In this document: positions 28,107 to 34,157 of the stretch, in pieces | How positions within the stretch are numbered: the first letter of the stretch is position 1 | How the letters are laid out: each line of letters opens with the position of its first letter | DNA from: Desulfitobacterium hafniense DCB-2 | Lineage (GTDB): Bacteria; Bacillota; Desulfitobacteriia; Desulfitobacteriales; Desulfitobacteriaceae | Assembly: GCF_000021925.1 (NCBI RefSeq) | Contig: NC_011830.1 | Coordinates: forward strand, 706,501 to 770,500 | Length of the DNA: 64,000 bases | Direction: 5' to 3' | Position numbers and translations under genes: made by a program | The notes under the pieces: generated by a model | The model's database searches: none | Seen by the model: the letters and a program-made list of their open reading frames with translations, nothing else | What the model was told of the DNA's origin: nothing

Positions 28107-28754
28107 ATGCGCAGACCATATATTACAAATGATGAAATGGATATAATTGCTGAGTCCGTATTATCACAAGCCGGTCTATCCACCGAATGGCAAGGAGCGG
28201 TTGTAAAGGTCGATATTGACACGCTGATTGAATTTGAATACGGTTTGGAAATTGTGTGGCAAAATATTGATTATCTTTCGGAAGATGGTATTGTTCTTGC
28301 TGCAATAATGCCGAAACGTAAGCAGATTTGCATGAATGAAACTAAGATGGAGCTATTTATGTCAAAGATGGGGACTATGAACTTTTCTAAAGCCCATGAA
28401 TTAGGTCATTGGATTCTACATGTGCTCGAACAGCAAGATTATGAGCAACTTAGCTTTGATGATAGCGAAGCATACTTTTGTCGAGGGGGTTCAAAGCGTC
28501 CCCCAGAAGAGGTACAAGCAGATATGTTTGCAGCTTCTTTACTTATGCCCAGAAAGATTGTAACAGGTGCTGTTAATCGCCTGAAAGAGCGTGGTAAAGT
28601 CGATTTTCCTGATCTTTATCGACTAAAGGATGATTTTGAAGTAAGTATATCGGCATTAACAAATCGAGTGCAACAGTTAGGTCTATTGTATATTGCTAAT
28701 CAAAAGGTATATATGAGTCAAGCAGAGGCCATAGGACAAATGTCATTATTTTAA
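28107..28754 (+). CDS. ImmA/IrrE-type metallopeptidase
   Basis: A 215-residue peptidase with zinc motif HELGH at residues 97-101 within FSKAHELGHWILH, and a second conserved block EEVQADMFAASLLMP near 131-145, whose glutamate is a usual third zinc ligand. This is the ImmA/IrrE (DUF955) family. The substrate is most likely the XRE repressor encoded immediately upstream. The gene is followed by a 61-base gap and a DUF4417 gene, so it may end the regulatory pair. No integrase or conjugation genes are nearby, so the pair is not obviously part of an intact mobile element. Confidence 0.9.
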   Translation: MRRPYITNDEMDIIAESVLSQAGLSTEWQGAVVKVDIDTLIEFEYGLEIVWQNIDYLSEDGIVLAAIMPKRKQICMNETKMELFMSKMGTMNFSKAHELGHWILHVLEQQDYEQLSFDDSEAYFCRGGSKRPPEEVQADMFAASLLMPRKIVTGAVNRLKERGKVDFPDLYRLKDDFEVSISALTNRVQQLGLLYIANQKVYMSQAEAIGQMSLF

Positions 28755-28815
28755 GGAAAAAATTTTAGGCAAAAACTTGACTTGAAAATCAACACAACAA
28801 GGAGGCGTATACCTT

Positions 28816-29478
28816 GTGAATAATAGTAAATTTACAAGTGAAGTATTACGGCAAGATCCTAGTCTGTTGAGAAATAGTTATCCTACCAGTGGAAAATGGG
28901 ATATGCCAATTATTAAAAAGAGTGAGGTTGATATCACTGGAGTTAAGTTAATTCGGGCTGACCATATTCGAAGGAAAGATAATAGAGCAGTTGCAGATAA
29001 AACTGTACATTTTTTTGTCGAAGATAATAAACTGGACAGATATTATGACAATCCCGAGAATTATAGGTTGCGTCTAGCTCAGTATGCCCACGTCCTTACA
29101 CCGGACTATAGTTTGTATATAGATATGCCATTATCAATACAAATATATAATACATTTAGAAGTCGTTATTGTGGAGCAGATTGGCAGGATTATGGATTAT
29201 CAGTTATTCCTACTGTAAGTTGGAGTACCAGTGAAAGCTATGATTTTTGCTTTGACGGCATTGAATTAGGTTCAGTTGTTGCGGTATCTACGGTAGGAGG
29301 GCTGAGAAACAACAAATTATCCAAAGAAGAGTTTAAAAAGCTCTTTTTAGAAGGGTATTGGGAAATGAAAAGACGCATTAATCCCCGACAGGTGCTTTGC
29401 TATGGAACAGCATTTTGTGAGATGGGAGAAGAAGTTATTAGTGTACCATATTTTGAAACAATTAGGAGGGGAAAGTAA
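28816..29478 (+). CDS. DUF4417 protein
   Basis: A 220-residue protein matching DUF4417 by its layout: an N-terminal region, a central VHFFVEDNKLDRYYDNPE stretch, then repeated beta/alpha segments ending in NPRQVLCYGT. DUF4417 genes are typical of phages and mobile islands; no biochemical activity is established. The GTG start has a strong upstream AAGGAGGCG. It overlaps the next gene by one base (TAATG), so both are probably co-expressed, perhaps under the XRE/ImmA control upstream. Confidence 0.75.
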   Translation: MNNSKFTSEVLRQDPSLLRNSYPTSGKWDMPIIKKSEVDITGVKLIRADHIRRKDNRAVADKTVHFFVEDNKLDRYYDNPENYRLRLAQYAHVLTPDYSLYIDMPLSIQIYNTFRSRYCGADWQDYGLSVIPTVSWSTSESYDFCFDGIELGSVVAVSTVGGLRNNKLSKEEFKKLFLEGYWEMKRRINPRQVLCYGTAFCEMGEEVISVPYFETIRRGK

Positions 29479-29819
29479 TGGGTGGCAGAGGCCTACATTC
29501 TGGAGTAGTAGCCCGACAAACGACAATTTATGATCAGATCGAGCGTCAGGAGATAGCAGATATTATTCAAGAGAGCAAAAGGCAAAGAGAAGCCCTAGCT
29601 GATGGAGGTGGGGGCGGCATAACGCCACCAAGCCTATTTAAAAAGTGCGCATGTTGTGGTGAATACACTATCCCAGTAAAAACCAAATATGAGACCTGCC
29701 TGACGTGTGGATGGATTGATGACCCGTATCAGAATGGACATCCCGAAAGCCTCGATGGAAAAAATCCACTTTCACTAAAACAAGCACGTGAAGAGTTTAG
29801 GGCCAGGAGATTAGGTTAA
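29478..29819 (+). CDS. CPCC-type cysteine-rich protein
   Basis: A 113-residue protein whose C-terminal half is a CPCC-like zinc-binding domain: CACCGEYTI near 55-63, CLTCGWIDD near 74-82, then SLKQAREEF. Four cysteines in two C-x2-C pairs would bind one zinc ion. The N-terminal half is charged and helical with a glycine run (GGGGG). CPCC proteins are small, common in Firmicutes, and of unknown function. It overlaps the DUF4417 gene by one base. Confidence 0.78.
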   Translation: MGGRGLHSGVVARQTTIYDQIERQEIADIIQESKRQREALADGGGGGITPPSLFKKCACCGEYTIPVKTKYETCLTCGWIDDPYQNGHPESLDGKNPLSLKQAREEFRARRLG

Positions 29820-29970
29820 TTGGATGCTGCTTGTGTCTTTGAACAGGATTCGTCAATGTAAGAAGTATATGGACGTGTTCCTCGATCCGTTATGTTTTTG
29901 AAAAAGGCATGCTAACAAGTATGGGATGGAGTCATAATGCAATTGAGGGTTGCATAAGGGGGGCTTAGTC

Positions 29971-30597
29971 GTGCCGAGGCTTTACACTGTTGGGCATTCA
30001 CTACACTCTATCGAGCAATTTAATAAACTGCTAAATAGTCAGGCTATTAACTGTGTGATAGACGTAAGAAGTACACCATATTCCAAGTATTCACCCCAGT
30101 TTAATACTAATGAATTAAGGAAGTTTTTAAGTATTAATCATAAATCTTATATTTTTATGGGAGAGGAATTTGGGGCACGTCGTTCTGAATCTTCACTATA
30201 TGATATTGACGGCCTACTTGATTTTGAAAAGGTAATCAGAAGCGCTCTTTTCCAGGCGGGCGTCAAAAGAGTTAAAAGTGGTTTAAATAAAGGTTATAAG
30301 ATAGCTTTTATGTGTACTGAAAAAGATCCTTTAGATTGCCATAGAAGTATTTTGGTCGGAAGAGCGTTCCAGGATGAGGCGTTTGAGGTTTTGAATATCC
30401 ATGAGGATGGAAGCGTTGAAAACCAAAAAAGCTTAGAAGAAAGACTTCTTGATTTATACTTTCCAGATAGAAATCAAACAAGTATCTTTGATATTTTGGA
30501 AGGAGGAAAAAGCAAAGATGAATTGGTTGTTGAGGCCTATCGATTGCGAAATAAAGAAATTGGTTACAAGATTGGAAATGAGGCTGGGATAATATGA
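29971..30597 (+). CDS. DUF488 family protein
   Basis: A 208-residue DUF488 protein. It begins MPRLYTVGHSLHSIEQF and continues with CVIDVRSTPYSKYSPQF and later FMCTEKDPLDCHRSIL, the hallmark blocks of the family; the final cysteine-histidine block is thought to be the active site, but the reaction is unknown. A TTG at 29950 is in frame, but AAGGGGGG at 29957-29964 fits the GTG at 29971. The stop overlaps an ATG that starts the remnant of what looks like a second DUF488 gene, broken after six codons. Confidence 0.85.
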   Translation: MPRLYTVGHSLHSIEQFNKLLNSQAINCVIDVRSTPYSKYSPQFNTNELRKFLSINHKSYIFMGEEFGARRSESSLYDIDGLLDFEKVIRSALFQAGVKRVKSGLNKGYKIAFMCTEKDPLDCHRSILVGRAFQDEAFEVLNIHEDGSVENQKSLEERLLDLYFPDRNQTSIFDILEGGKSKDELVVEAYRLRNKEIGYKIGNEAGII

Positions 30598-30671
30598 AAA
30601 TCTATACTATGCGCCAGCGGGGAGAAATTCCCCACCCCCACACCTTGCAATTCCCCTCAAACCAGCTATAA
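30594..30671 (+). pseudogene. Broken start of a second DUF488-like gene
   Basis: An ATG overlapping the previous stop encodes MKIYTM, very like the usual DUF488 beginning MKIYTIGFT, and then turns into a non-DUF488 sequence with a stop after 25 codons. DUF488 genes often occur in tandem, so the best reading is a rearrangement joint near 30611 that removed the rest. The evidence is only six residues. Confidence 0.35.
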
Positions 30672-30689
30672 TTAACACTAGGTGGAAAT

Positions 30690-30785
30690 TAAAAAGTCGC
30701 CGTGACCTAAGAGTGTTGCAGCACCCTCAGGCACGAGCAGGTGATATGAGCACCTACACGTAACAGTCCAGCTGTCCACGACGAC
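30690..30785 (-). ncRNA. Candidate four-helix small RNA
   Basis: On the minus strand a closing stem pairs 30777-30785 (GTCGTCGTG) with 30696-30704 (CACGGCGAC; one G-U). Inside are three hairpins: ACAG/CTGT (30763-30775), AGGTG/CACCT with a seven-base CTCATAT loop (30739-30755), and a ten-base imperfect stem (30706-30731). TTTTTAATTT follows the closing stem, as in an intrinsic terminator. A promoter lies just upstream and would start transcription at the first stem base. The cloverleaf resembles a tRNA with anticodon CAT, but the T-arm is wrong and there is no CCA end, so it is not a normal tRNA. Family unknown. Confidence 0.5.
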
Positions 30786-30791
30786 ATCCTT

Positions 30792-30820
30792 ATTATACAA
30801 TGCCGCCCCTTTCCGCACAA
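30792..30820 (-). promoter_or_regulatory. Promoter of the candidate small RNA
   Basis: On the minus strand TTGTGC (30820-30815) and TATAAT (30797-30792) are separated by 17 bases. The predicted start falls about seven bases downstream, at the first base of the closing stem of the candidate RNA. Confidence 0.5.
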
Positions 30821-30875
30821 GCAAAGCGCCTGTGCCTCGGGTGAAGTGACTGTAATAAGGTAAGGTGTCGGTAAG

Positions 30876-30985
30876 GAACAGAGCAGACTGTGCGGCTTCA
30901 CGCAGCAGGAGATTCAGCCTATTCCTGACCCAGCCAGCGGAAAGGGTTTGTTCGCATACCGATTATGCGGACCGCTTTTCTGTTC
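30876..30985 (+). ncRNA. Second structured RNA element with terminator
   Basis: GAACAGA (30876-30882) can pair with TCTGTTC (30979-30985). Between them lie three hairpins: CTGTGCG/CGCAG (30888-30905), CAGGA/TCCTG (about 30906-30927), and AGCGG/CCGCT (30936-30976) with inner GCATA/TATGC. The last is followed by TTTTC, so on the plus strand it can act as a terminator. It could be a structured RNA or only the end of a longer transcript. No protein is encoded here. Confidence 0.35.
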
Positions 30986-31048
30986 ACAGCCGGTTTGTTT
31001 TCGGTTGATTGGGGTTAGGTGTTAGGATTCAGCAGATAACGAAGCATG

Positions 31049-31088
31049 GCACATGTGTAGGGTGAAAAAAACCTCGCATGTGCTTTTT
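31049..31088 (+). terminator. Intrinsic terminator
   Basis: GCACATG (31049-31055) pairs with CATGTGC (31077-31083), with further pairing inside, followed by five Ts. It ends whatever is transcribed rightwards across the structured region 30.8-31.05 kb. Confidence 0.7.
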
Positions 31089-31093
31089 AATTT

Positions 31094-31159
31094 CCCCTAT
31101 CAAAGCAGACGGCGGGACCGGGTCAAGGCCCGGAGCCCTGCCGCTGCTTGAAATAGGGG
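31094..31159 (+). promoter_or_regulatory. Long leader hairpin upstream of a tiny ORF
   Basis: A nearly continuous stem: CCCCTAT/ATAGGGG, AAGCAG/CTGCTT, CGGC/GCCG, GGG/CCC and CCGGG/CCCGG, closing on a short loop at 31123-31128. It ends 12 bases before the ATG of a 55-codon ORF and is partly duplicated at 32330-32370 before a truncated copy. It could control translation or be part of a mobile repeat. Confidence 0.45.
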
Positions 31160-31171
31160 GTAGAGACTGGA

Positions 31172-31339
31172 ATGACGGACTATAAAAAAATGTATTTTCA
31201 ACTGGCGGCTAAAGTTGCTGATGCTATGGATCTCCTTTTAAAGGCACAGCAGGAGGGAGAAACCGAATTCATGGATGGAGAGCCGTTTCCTGAGAGCAAA
31301 GCCGTGGTCATTCAAGATGAAGGCTGTGATTATGACTAA
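31172..31339 (+). CDS. Tiny ORF of 55 residues, unknown
   Basis: ATG to TAA, starting MTDYKKMYFQLAAKVADAMD and ending in a very acidic QDEGCDYD tail. The N-terminal half is a likely amphipathic helix. The upstream GGGGG is about 11 bases from the ATG. A truncated copy in the same frame (starting at an ATG directly before FPESK) exists at 32374, so at least the C-terminal end is kept as an open frame. No family is recognised; it may be a small expressed protein or part of the repeat. Confidence 0.45.
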   Translation: MTDYKKMYFQLAAKVADAMDLLLKAQQEGETEFMDGEPFPESKAVVIQDEGCDYD

Positions 31340-31382
31340 GAAAGTTTTGGACTTAATTAGAAAAACACGGAAATACGGATTT

Positions 31383-31418
31383 GTCCCCAAACGCGACAAC
31401 GTTGTCGTGTTTGGGGAC
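31383..31418. repeat. CGACAACGTTGTCG palindrome, copy 1
   Basis: Two 18-base arms centred between 31400 and 31401, complementary except for one G-T pair. The outer arms read GTCCCCAAACG. One of five copies in the window that share the 14-base core but differ in outer arms. Confidence 0.9.
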
Positions 31419-31422
31419 ATGT

Positions 31423-31470
31423 CATGTTTGAACTGTCTATTGCACCGGAATACCAATGCAGCATTGCTCG
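31423..31470 (+). pseudogene. Fragment of the 32.6-kb gene
   Basis: 32 bases (31423-31454, encoding FELSIAPEY) are identical to 33013-33044 in the 200-residue gene downstream. The following AATGCAGCATT also recurs there after a gap. This is a decayed partial copy placed right after palindrome copy 1. Confidence 0.75.
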
Positions 31471-31487
31471 AGCGGTCATCAGCATAA

Positions 31488-31529
31488 AAGAGATAGGCGT
31501 CATCCCTTTTAGAACAACGCCTATCTCTT
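31488..31529 (-). terminator. Hairpin downstream of the minus-strand XRE gene
   Basis: A perfect 12-base stem (AAGAGATAGGCG at 31488-31499; CGCCTATCTCTT at 31518-31529). Read on the minus strand it is followed by TTTTATG, so it probably terminates the XRE gene that ends at 31682. Confidence 0.55.
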
Positions 31530-31681
31530 GCCTTTCCGTACCGGTTTGGGGTGTAGTTCAATAAGTTCCCTATTAAACCGTGCCTTTGGCCGCTAATGTA
31601 TTATTTATAGCATTGAGGCTTACCGTTTAAGTCTGCCGCCAACTGTAATAAACATTATTATGAAACGAAGCAGGATCCAAT

Positions 31682-31897
31682 TCAACGGGAGGGCTTCCTA
31701 TCATTCGTCAACCCCAGCAAATAATCAACACTGGTTTTATAAAACCGCGCAAGCTTTATCAGCGAAGTGCTGGGAATATCGAGTGCCCCGCTTTCATACC
31801 TGGAGTAAGTCGCCTGACTCACCTTAAGTAAATCTGCCAAATCCTGCTGAGTCAGATCCCGGTCTTCCCGTAAATCGCGCAACCGTTGATACATCAT
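31682..31897 (-). CDS. XRE-family HTH repressor
   Basis: A 71-residue Cro/C1-type DNA-binding protein. The helix-turn-helix occupies about residues 16-45 (LTQQDLADLLKVSQATYSRY), and the end reads TSVDYLLGLT, the standard C-terminus of small phage-type repressors. Start at the first of two ATGs with ribosome site GAGGTGAT. It is divergent from a 68-residue gene, and the 100 bases between hold two TATGC/GCATA inverted repeats likely to be its operators. It may control both genes; no other phage genes are nearby. Confidence 0.9.
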   Translation of the reverse strand: MMYQRLRDLREDRDLTQQDLADLLKVSQATYSRYESGALDIPSTSLIKLARFYKTSVDYLLGLTNDRKPSR

Positions 31898-31922
31898 GAA
31901 TCACCTCGAGCTCATTCTATAG

Positions 31923-31964
31923 TATGCAATAATCGCATATTGATTTTTATGCGAAAAACGCATA
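31923..31964. promoter_or_regulatory. Twin operators between divergent genes
   Basis: Two inverted repeats: TATGC-7-GCATA at 31923-31939 and TATGCG-5-CGCATA at 31948-31964. They are about 25 bases apart centre to centre, so two repressor dimers could bind roughly on one face of the helix. They lie between the XRE gene and the divergent small gene. Confidence 0.65.
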
Positions 31965-31999
31965 ATATGTAGAGGAGAGTATTTTTGAGGTGATTACTG

Positions 32000-32206
32000 G
32001 TGGCAAATTACAGCGAGATGTATCATATTTTGTTCAACAAGATTACAGATATTATTGAAGAACTTCAGGATATTCAGCGCCAGACTGAGGAGATGTACTT
32101 GCAGTGTCAGAAGCATGAGACCATTGCTCTCCAAGTTTACAACATCAATCAATCCAAGCATGTTGGGGATACAGTTAAAAACACAGAGAAACGACCTTTA
32201 CGGTAA
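32000..32206 (+). CDS. Small helical protein, divergent from XRE gene
   Basis: A 68-residue protein with a GTG start and ribosome site GAGGTGAT at about 31987. Residues 5-40 are a likely amphipathic or coiled-coil helix (NKITDIIEELQDIQRQTEEM). No family is recognised. The divergent XRE gene and operators suggest it is a repressed gene, for instance a toxin-like or phage-derived small protein. Confidence 0.6.
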   Translation: MANYSEMYHILFNKITDIIEELQDIQRQTEEMYLQCQKHETIALQVYNINQSKHVGDTVKNTEKRPLR

Positions 32207-32373
32207 AGCTATTCATATACAGATTTCGTGATCACCAAAATAATATAAGATAACCTATGTATTGAGTGATTAAGGGACGTGGCAAATGAATAAATGACAA
32301 TCCGTGGCTCGTGTGCAAAGGAAGTTAAAACGGCAGGACCGGTTCAAGACCCGGAGCCTTGCCGCTGCTTAAA

Positions 32374-32430
32374 ATGTTTCCTGAGAGCAAAGCCGTGGTC
32401 ATTCAAGATGAAGGCTGTGATTATGACTAA
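32374..32430 (+). pseudogene. Truncated copy of the tiny ORF
   Basis: An ATG created or kept at the deletion joint opens an 18-codon frame identical in its FPESKAVVIQDEGCDYD end to the ORF at 31172-31339. Probably not functional. Confidence 0.5.
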
Positions 32431-32472
32431 GAAAGTTTTGGACTTAATTAGAAAACCGCGGAAGCCGGATTT

Positions 32473-32508
32473 GTCCCCAAACGCGACAACGTTGTCGTGT
32501 TTGGGGAC
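32473..32508. repeat. CGACAACGTTGTCG palindrome, copy 2
   Basis: The same 36 bases as copy 1, with the same single G-T pair, as part of the duplicated module. Confidence 0.9.
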
Positions 32509-32614
32509 AAATTTATGCCGGCTGTAAGCCCCCATGGGCAGGCAGGAAAAAGCAGATCATGGTGGAAGTATACAAAAAAAGGATTCATAAATAACTGGAA
32601 AGAAGGTTGAGTTC

Positions 32615-33217
32615 ATGAATGCTATGCCTTTTCACCCGCCTACGGATTATTACTGCCAAGAGTTAGCTCCTCTGGACGAAGAGATCTGCTCCCTCCTTGC
32701 CAAACGCAAAGAGCTGTCCAATCAAAATCCCGGTTTTCCCGATCCAGACCTGATTGCCCAGTGGAGCAAAGCCTTTGGCCTTAAGGAATATTGGTTATGC
32801 CTGGTTTTTTCCCATTTGCTCAGTGAAAAGCAGATCCACATACCGGTAGAGCCCGTTGAGTTTCTGAAATTCATTCCCGTTTTAAGATCAGTGACCGTTG
32901 ATAAATTGTCTCATACTGTAACCTATCTAAAACAATACAGCAATGCCAGTATTGTGTATATCGAAACAGAAGTGATCACCTCTGAACCCTTTGGTGGCCA
33001 TCTGGGCCATGCCATGTTTGAACTGTCTATTGCACCGGAATACCTGTGCACCCCAAACGGAGGGGGCGGTTCGGGCAAAACAATGCAGCATTCCTTCGTG
33101 GTGACCCCGCCCTTGCCGGACGATGTCAGTGAAGTGGAATTCCACTTTAAAGTTAAACCTTTGCCGGAGCCGGAATTTCAGAGGGTTCTGCTTAAAGAAA
33201 TTGCGGTGACCATTTGA
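32615..33217 (+). CDS. Protein of unknown function, 200 residues
   Basis: No family is recognised. The N-terminal half is helical (LAPLDEEICSLLAKRKELS) with a middle IPVEPVEFLKFIPVLRSV. The C-terminal half looks like beta-strands with a glycine loop (NGGGGSGKT, not a real P-loop because no following hydrophobic/Walker B context is present). ATG start with AGAAGG upstream. A fragment of this gene lies after palindrome copy 1, and palindrome copy 3 begins 12 bases after its stop, so the gene and the palindrome appear to have been copied together in the past. Confidence 0.65.
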   Translation: MNAMPFHPPTDYYCQELAPLDEEICSLLAKRKELSNQNPGFPDPDLIAQWSKAFGLKEYWLCLVFSHLLSEKQIHIPVEPVEFLKFIPVLRSVTVDKLSHTVTYLKQYSNASIVYIETEVITSEPFGGHLGHAMFELSIAPEYLCTPNGGGGSGKTMQHSFVVTPPLPDDVSEVEFHFKVKPLPEPEFQRVLLKEIAVTI

Positions 33218-33228
33218 CAAGAGGCTTA

Positions 33229-33262
33229 TCCAGGAATGCGACAACGTTGTCGCATTCTTGGA
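33229..33262. repeat. CGACAACGTTGTCG palindrome, copy 3
   Basis: 17-base arms around 33245/33246 with outer arms TCCAGGAATG and CATTCTTGGA, one G-T pair. Placed 12 bases after a stop codon. It may act as a terminator-like hairpin, but no T-run follows directly. Confidence 0.9.
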
Positions 33263-33418
33263 CATGTTTCGTGCCGGCCGTTACTCTGAGCGGTCTTTTT
33301 ATGAACAAGGAACCCTTGCCTGATTCTGAATAAGAAAAAGACAATGGACCGCCGGCCAAGTGACCTTAGCCGGCAATCCAAGGGATTTATTTAAGGCTCA
33401 GACTCCACGCAGCCTTCT

Positions 33419-33658
33419 TTAAGGCTGAACTGGATCGAACAAATCATTGACGACGGTGCTGACGACCTTGATGTCCTTGACTCCCGTAAGGGCGCCGCTG
33501 GTCGTCATTAAAATATCTTCCTCGATCATCCGATCCATAACGGAGAGAATTTCAGCCTGGCTCAGATCCTCCCGGGGGTTGAGAATCGACAGGGTGAATG
33601 TCTTTCCTCCGGCAGTACTGAAACTGAGCCGGAGGATTTTATTCGTTGAAATCGCCAT
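33419..33658 (-). CDS. DUF2922 protein
   Basis: A 79-residue protein matching DUF2922 (FTLSILNPREDLSQAEILSVMDRMIEED). Found in Gram-positive bacteria, almost always beside a DUF1659 gene as here. It has a good ribosome site (GGATGGAG). Function unknown. The DUF1659 gene is 36 bases upstream on the same strand, so the two are likely one transcript. The right-hand GCCGGC repeats near 33351-33375 may form its terminator. Confidence 0.8.
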   Translation of the reverse strand: MAISTNKILRLSFSTAGGKTFTLSILNPREDLSQAEILSVMDRMIEEDILMTTSGALTGVKDIKVVSTVVNDLFDPVQP

Positions 33659-33694
33659 TAAGCTCCATCCTTTCGTTTTTGATTTTCCCGCCCA

Positions 33695-33919
33695 TTATTC
33701 TTCCTTCAGCCGGAAATTCTTTTTCAACTGCACATCCAGAACCGGGTGAAGGGAGAGGCTGAACAGGGCCTGGGCGATTTCATAGAGCGCTTCCTCGGAA
33801 GCATCGGGACGTACATAGCTTATACTCTTCTGACGGCTCACCGGCGCTCCGGCAGGTGTGTAGCCGTCCTGATAGACCACTACCAGTGCAGAATTGAGTG
33901 GTTCAGACACAATGGCCAT
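33695..33919 (-). CDS. DUF1659 protein
   Basis: A 74-residue protein matching DUF1659 (SYVRPDASEEALYEIAQALFSL then LDVQLKKNFRL), first gene of the DUF1659-DUF2922 pair. The ribosome site is GAGGAG, 11 bases from the ATG. The function of the pair is unknown; it is small and probably cytosolic, with no signal peptide. Confidence 0.8.
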   Translation of the reverse strand: MAIVSEPLNSALVVVYQDGYTPAGAPVSRQKSISYVRPDASEEALYEIAQALFSLSLHPVLDVQLKKNFRLKEE

Positions 33920-34035
33920 TCAATTCAACTCCTCTTTTTTCATTATCAGACCGGATATCCGGCCTGTCTCTATACTCTATGATCTGGTTCCCCCGGAGGT
34001 TACAGCCGGAGTAAAAAAATATGGAAAAAAAGCTT

Positions 34036-34071
34036 GTCCAGGACCGCGACAACGTTGTCGTGTTCCTGGAC
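34036..34071. repeat. CGACAACGTTGTCG palindrome, copy 4
   Basis: 18-base arms around 34053/34054, outer arms GTCCAGGACC and TGTTCCTGGAC, two G-T pairs. Lies in the 238-base gap between the DUF1659 gene and the end of the germination operon. Confidence 0.9.
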
Positions 34072-34157
34072 ATTGTTTAGGCGGCGGTCACTTCGGCCGG
34101 CGGCCCATAGGCTATGGATAGAAGGTGCAGAAGATTTGCCGGCCAGGTCAGGAGAGG

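Larger units (their letters stand above)
31109..31420 (+). repeat. Duplicated module, copy 1
   Basis: Comprises the inner leader hairpin, a 55-codon ORF, about 45 bases of spacer, and a palindrome. The second copy at 32330-32510 is nearly identical except for an internal deletion of about 130 bases between the hairpin and codon 37 of the ORF. Confidence 0.8.
32330..32510 (+). repeat. Duplicated module, copy 2 (deleted)
   Basis: Copies the inner leader hairpin, the last 17 codons of the tiny ORF, the spacer and the palindrome of 31109-31420, but lacks about 130 bases in between. The surrounding 32207-32614 region has no convincing gene. Confidence 0.8.

Noticed and set aside
30739..30755. tRNA-Met (anticodon CAT) gene
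   Set aside because: Acceptor stem is nine pairs, T-loop consensus is missing and a T-run replaces the CCA end.
30707..30901. 64-codon minus-strand reading frame
   Set aside because: It lies over the candidate small RNA and its promoter, has no ribosome site, and its residues show no protein-like pattern.
33049..33080. GGGGSGKT-like P-loop in the 200-residue protein
   Set aside because: It resembles Walker A, but no Walker B or other nucleotide-binding context is present.
31383..34071. CRISPR array made of the palindromic repeats
   Set aside because: Copies are hundreds to thousands of bases apart with genes between, have varying arms and no regular spacers, and no cas genes are seen.
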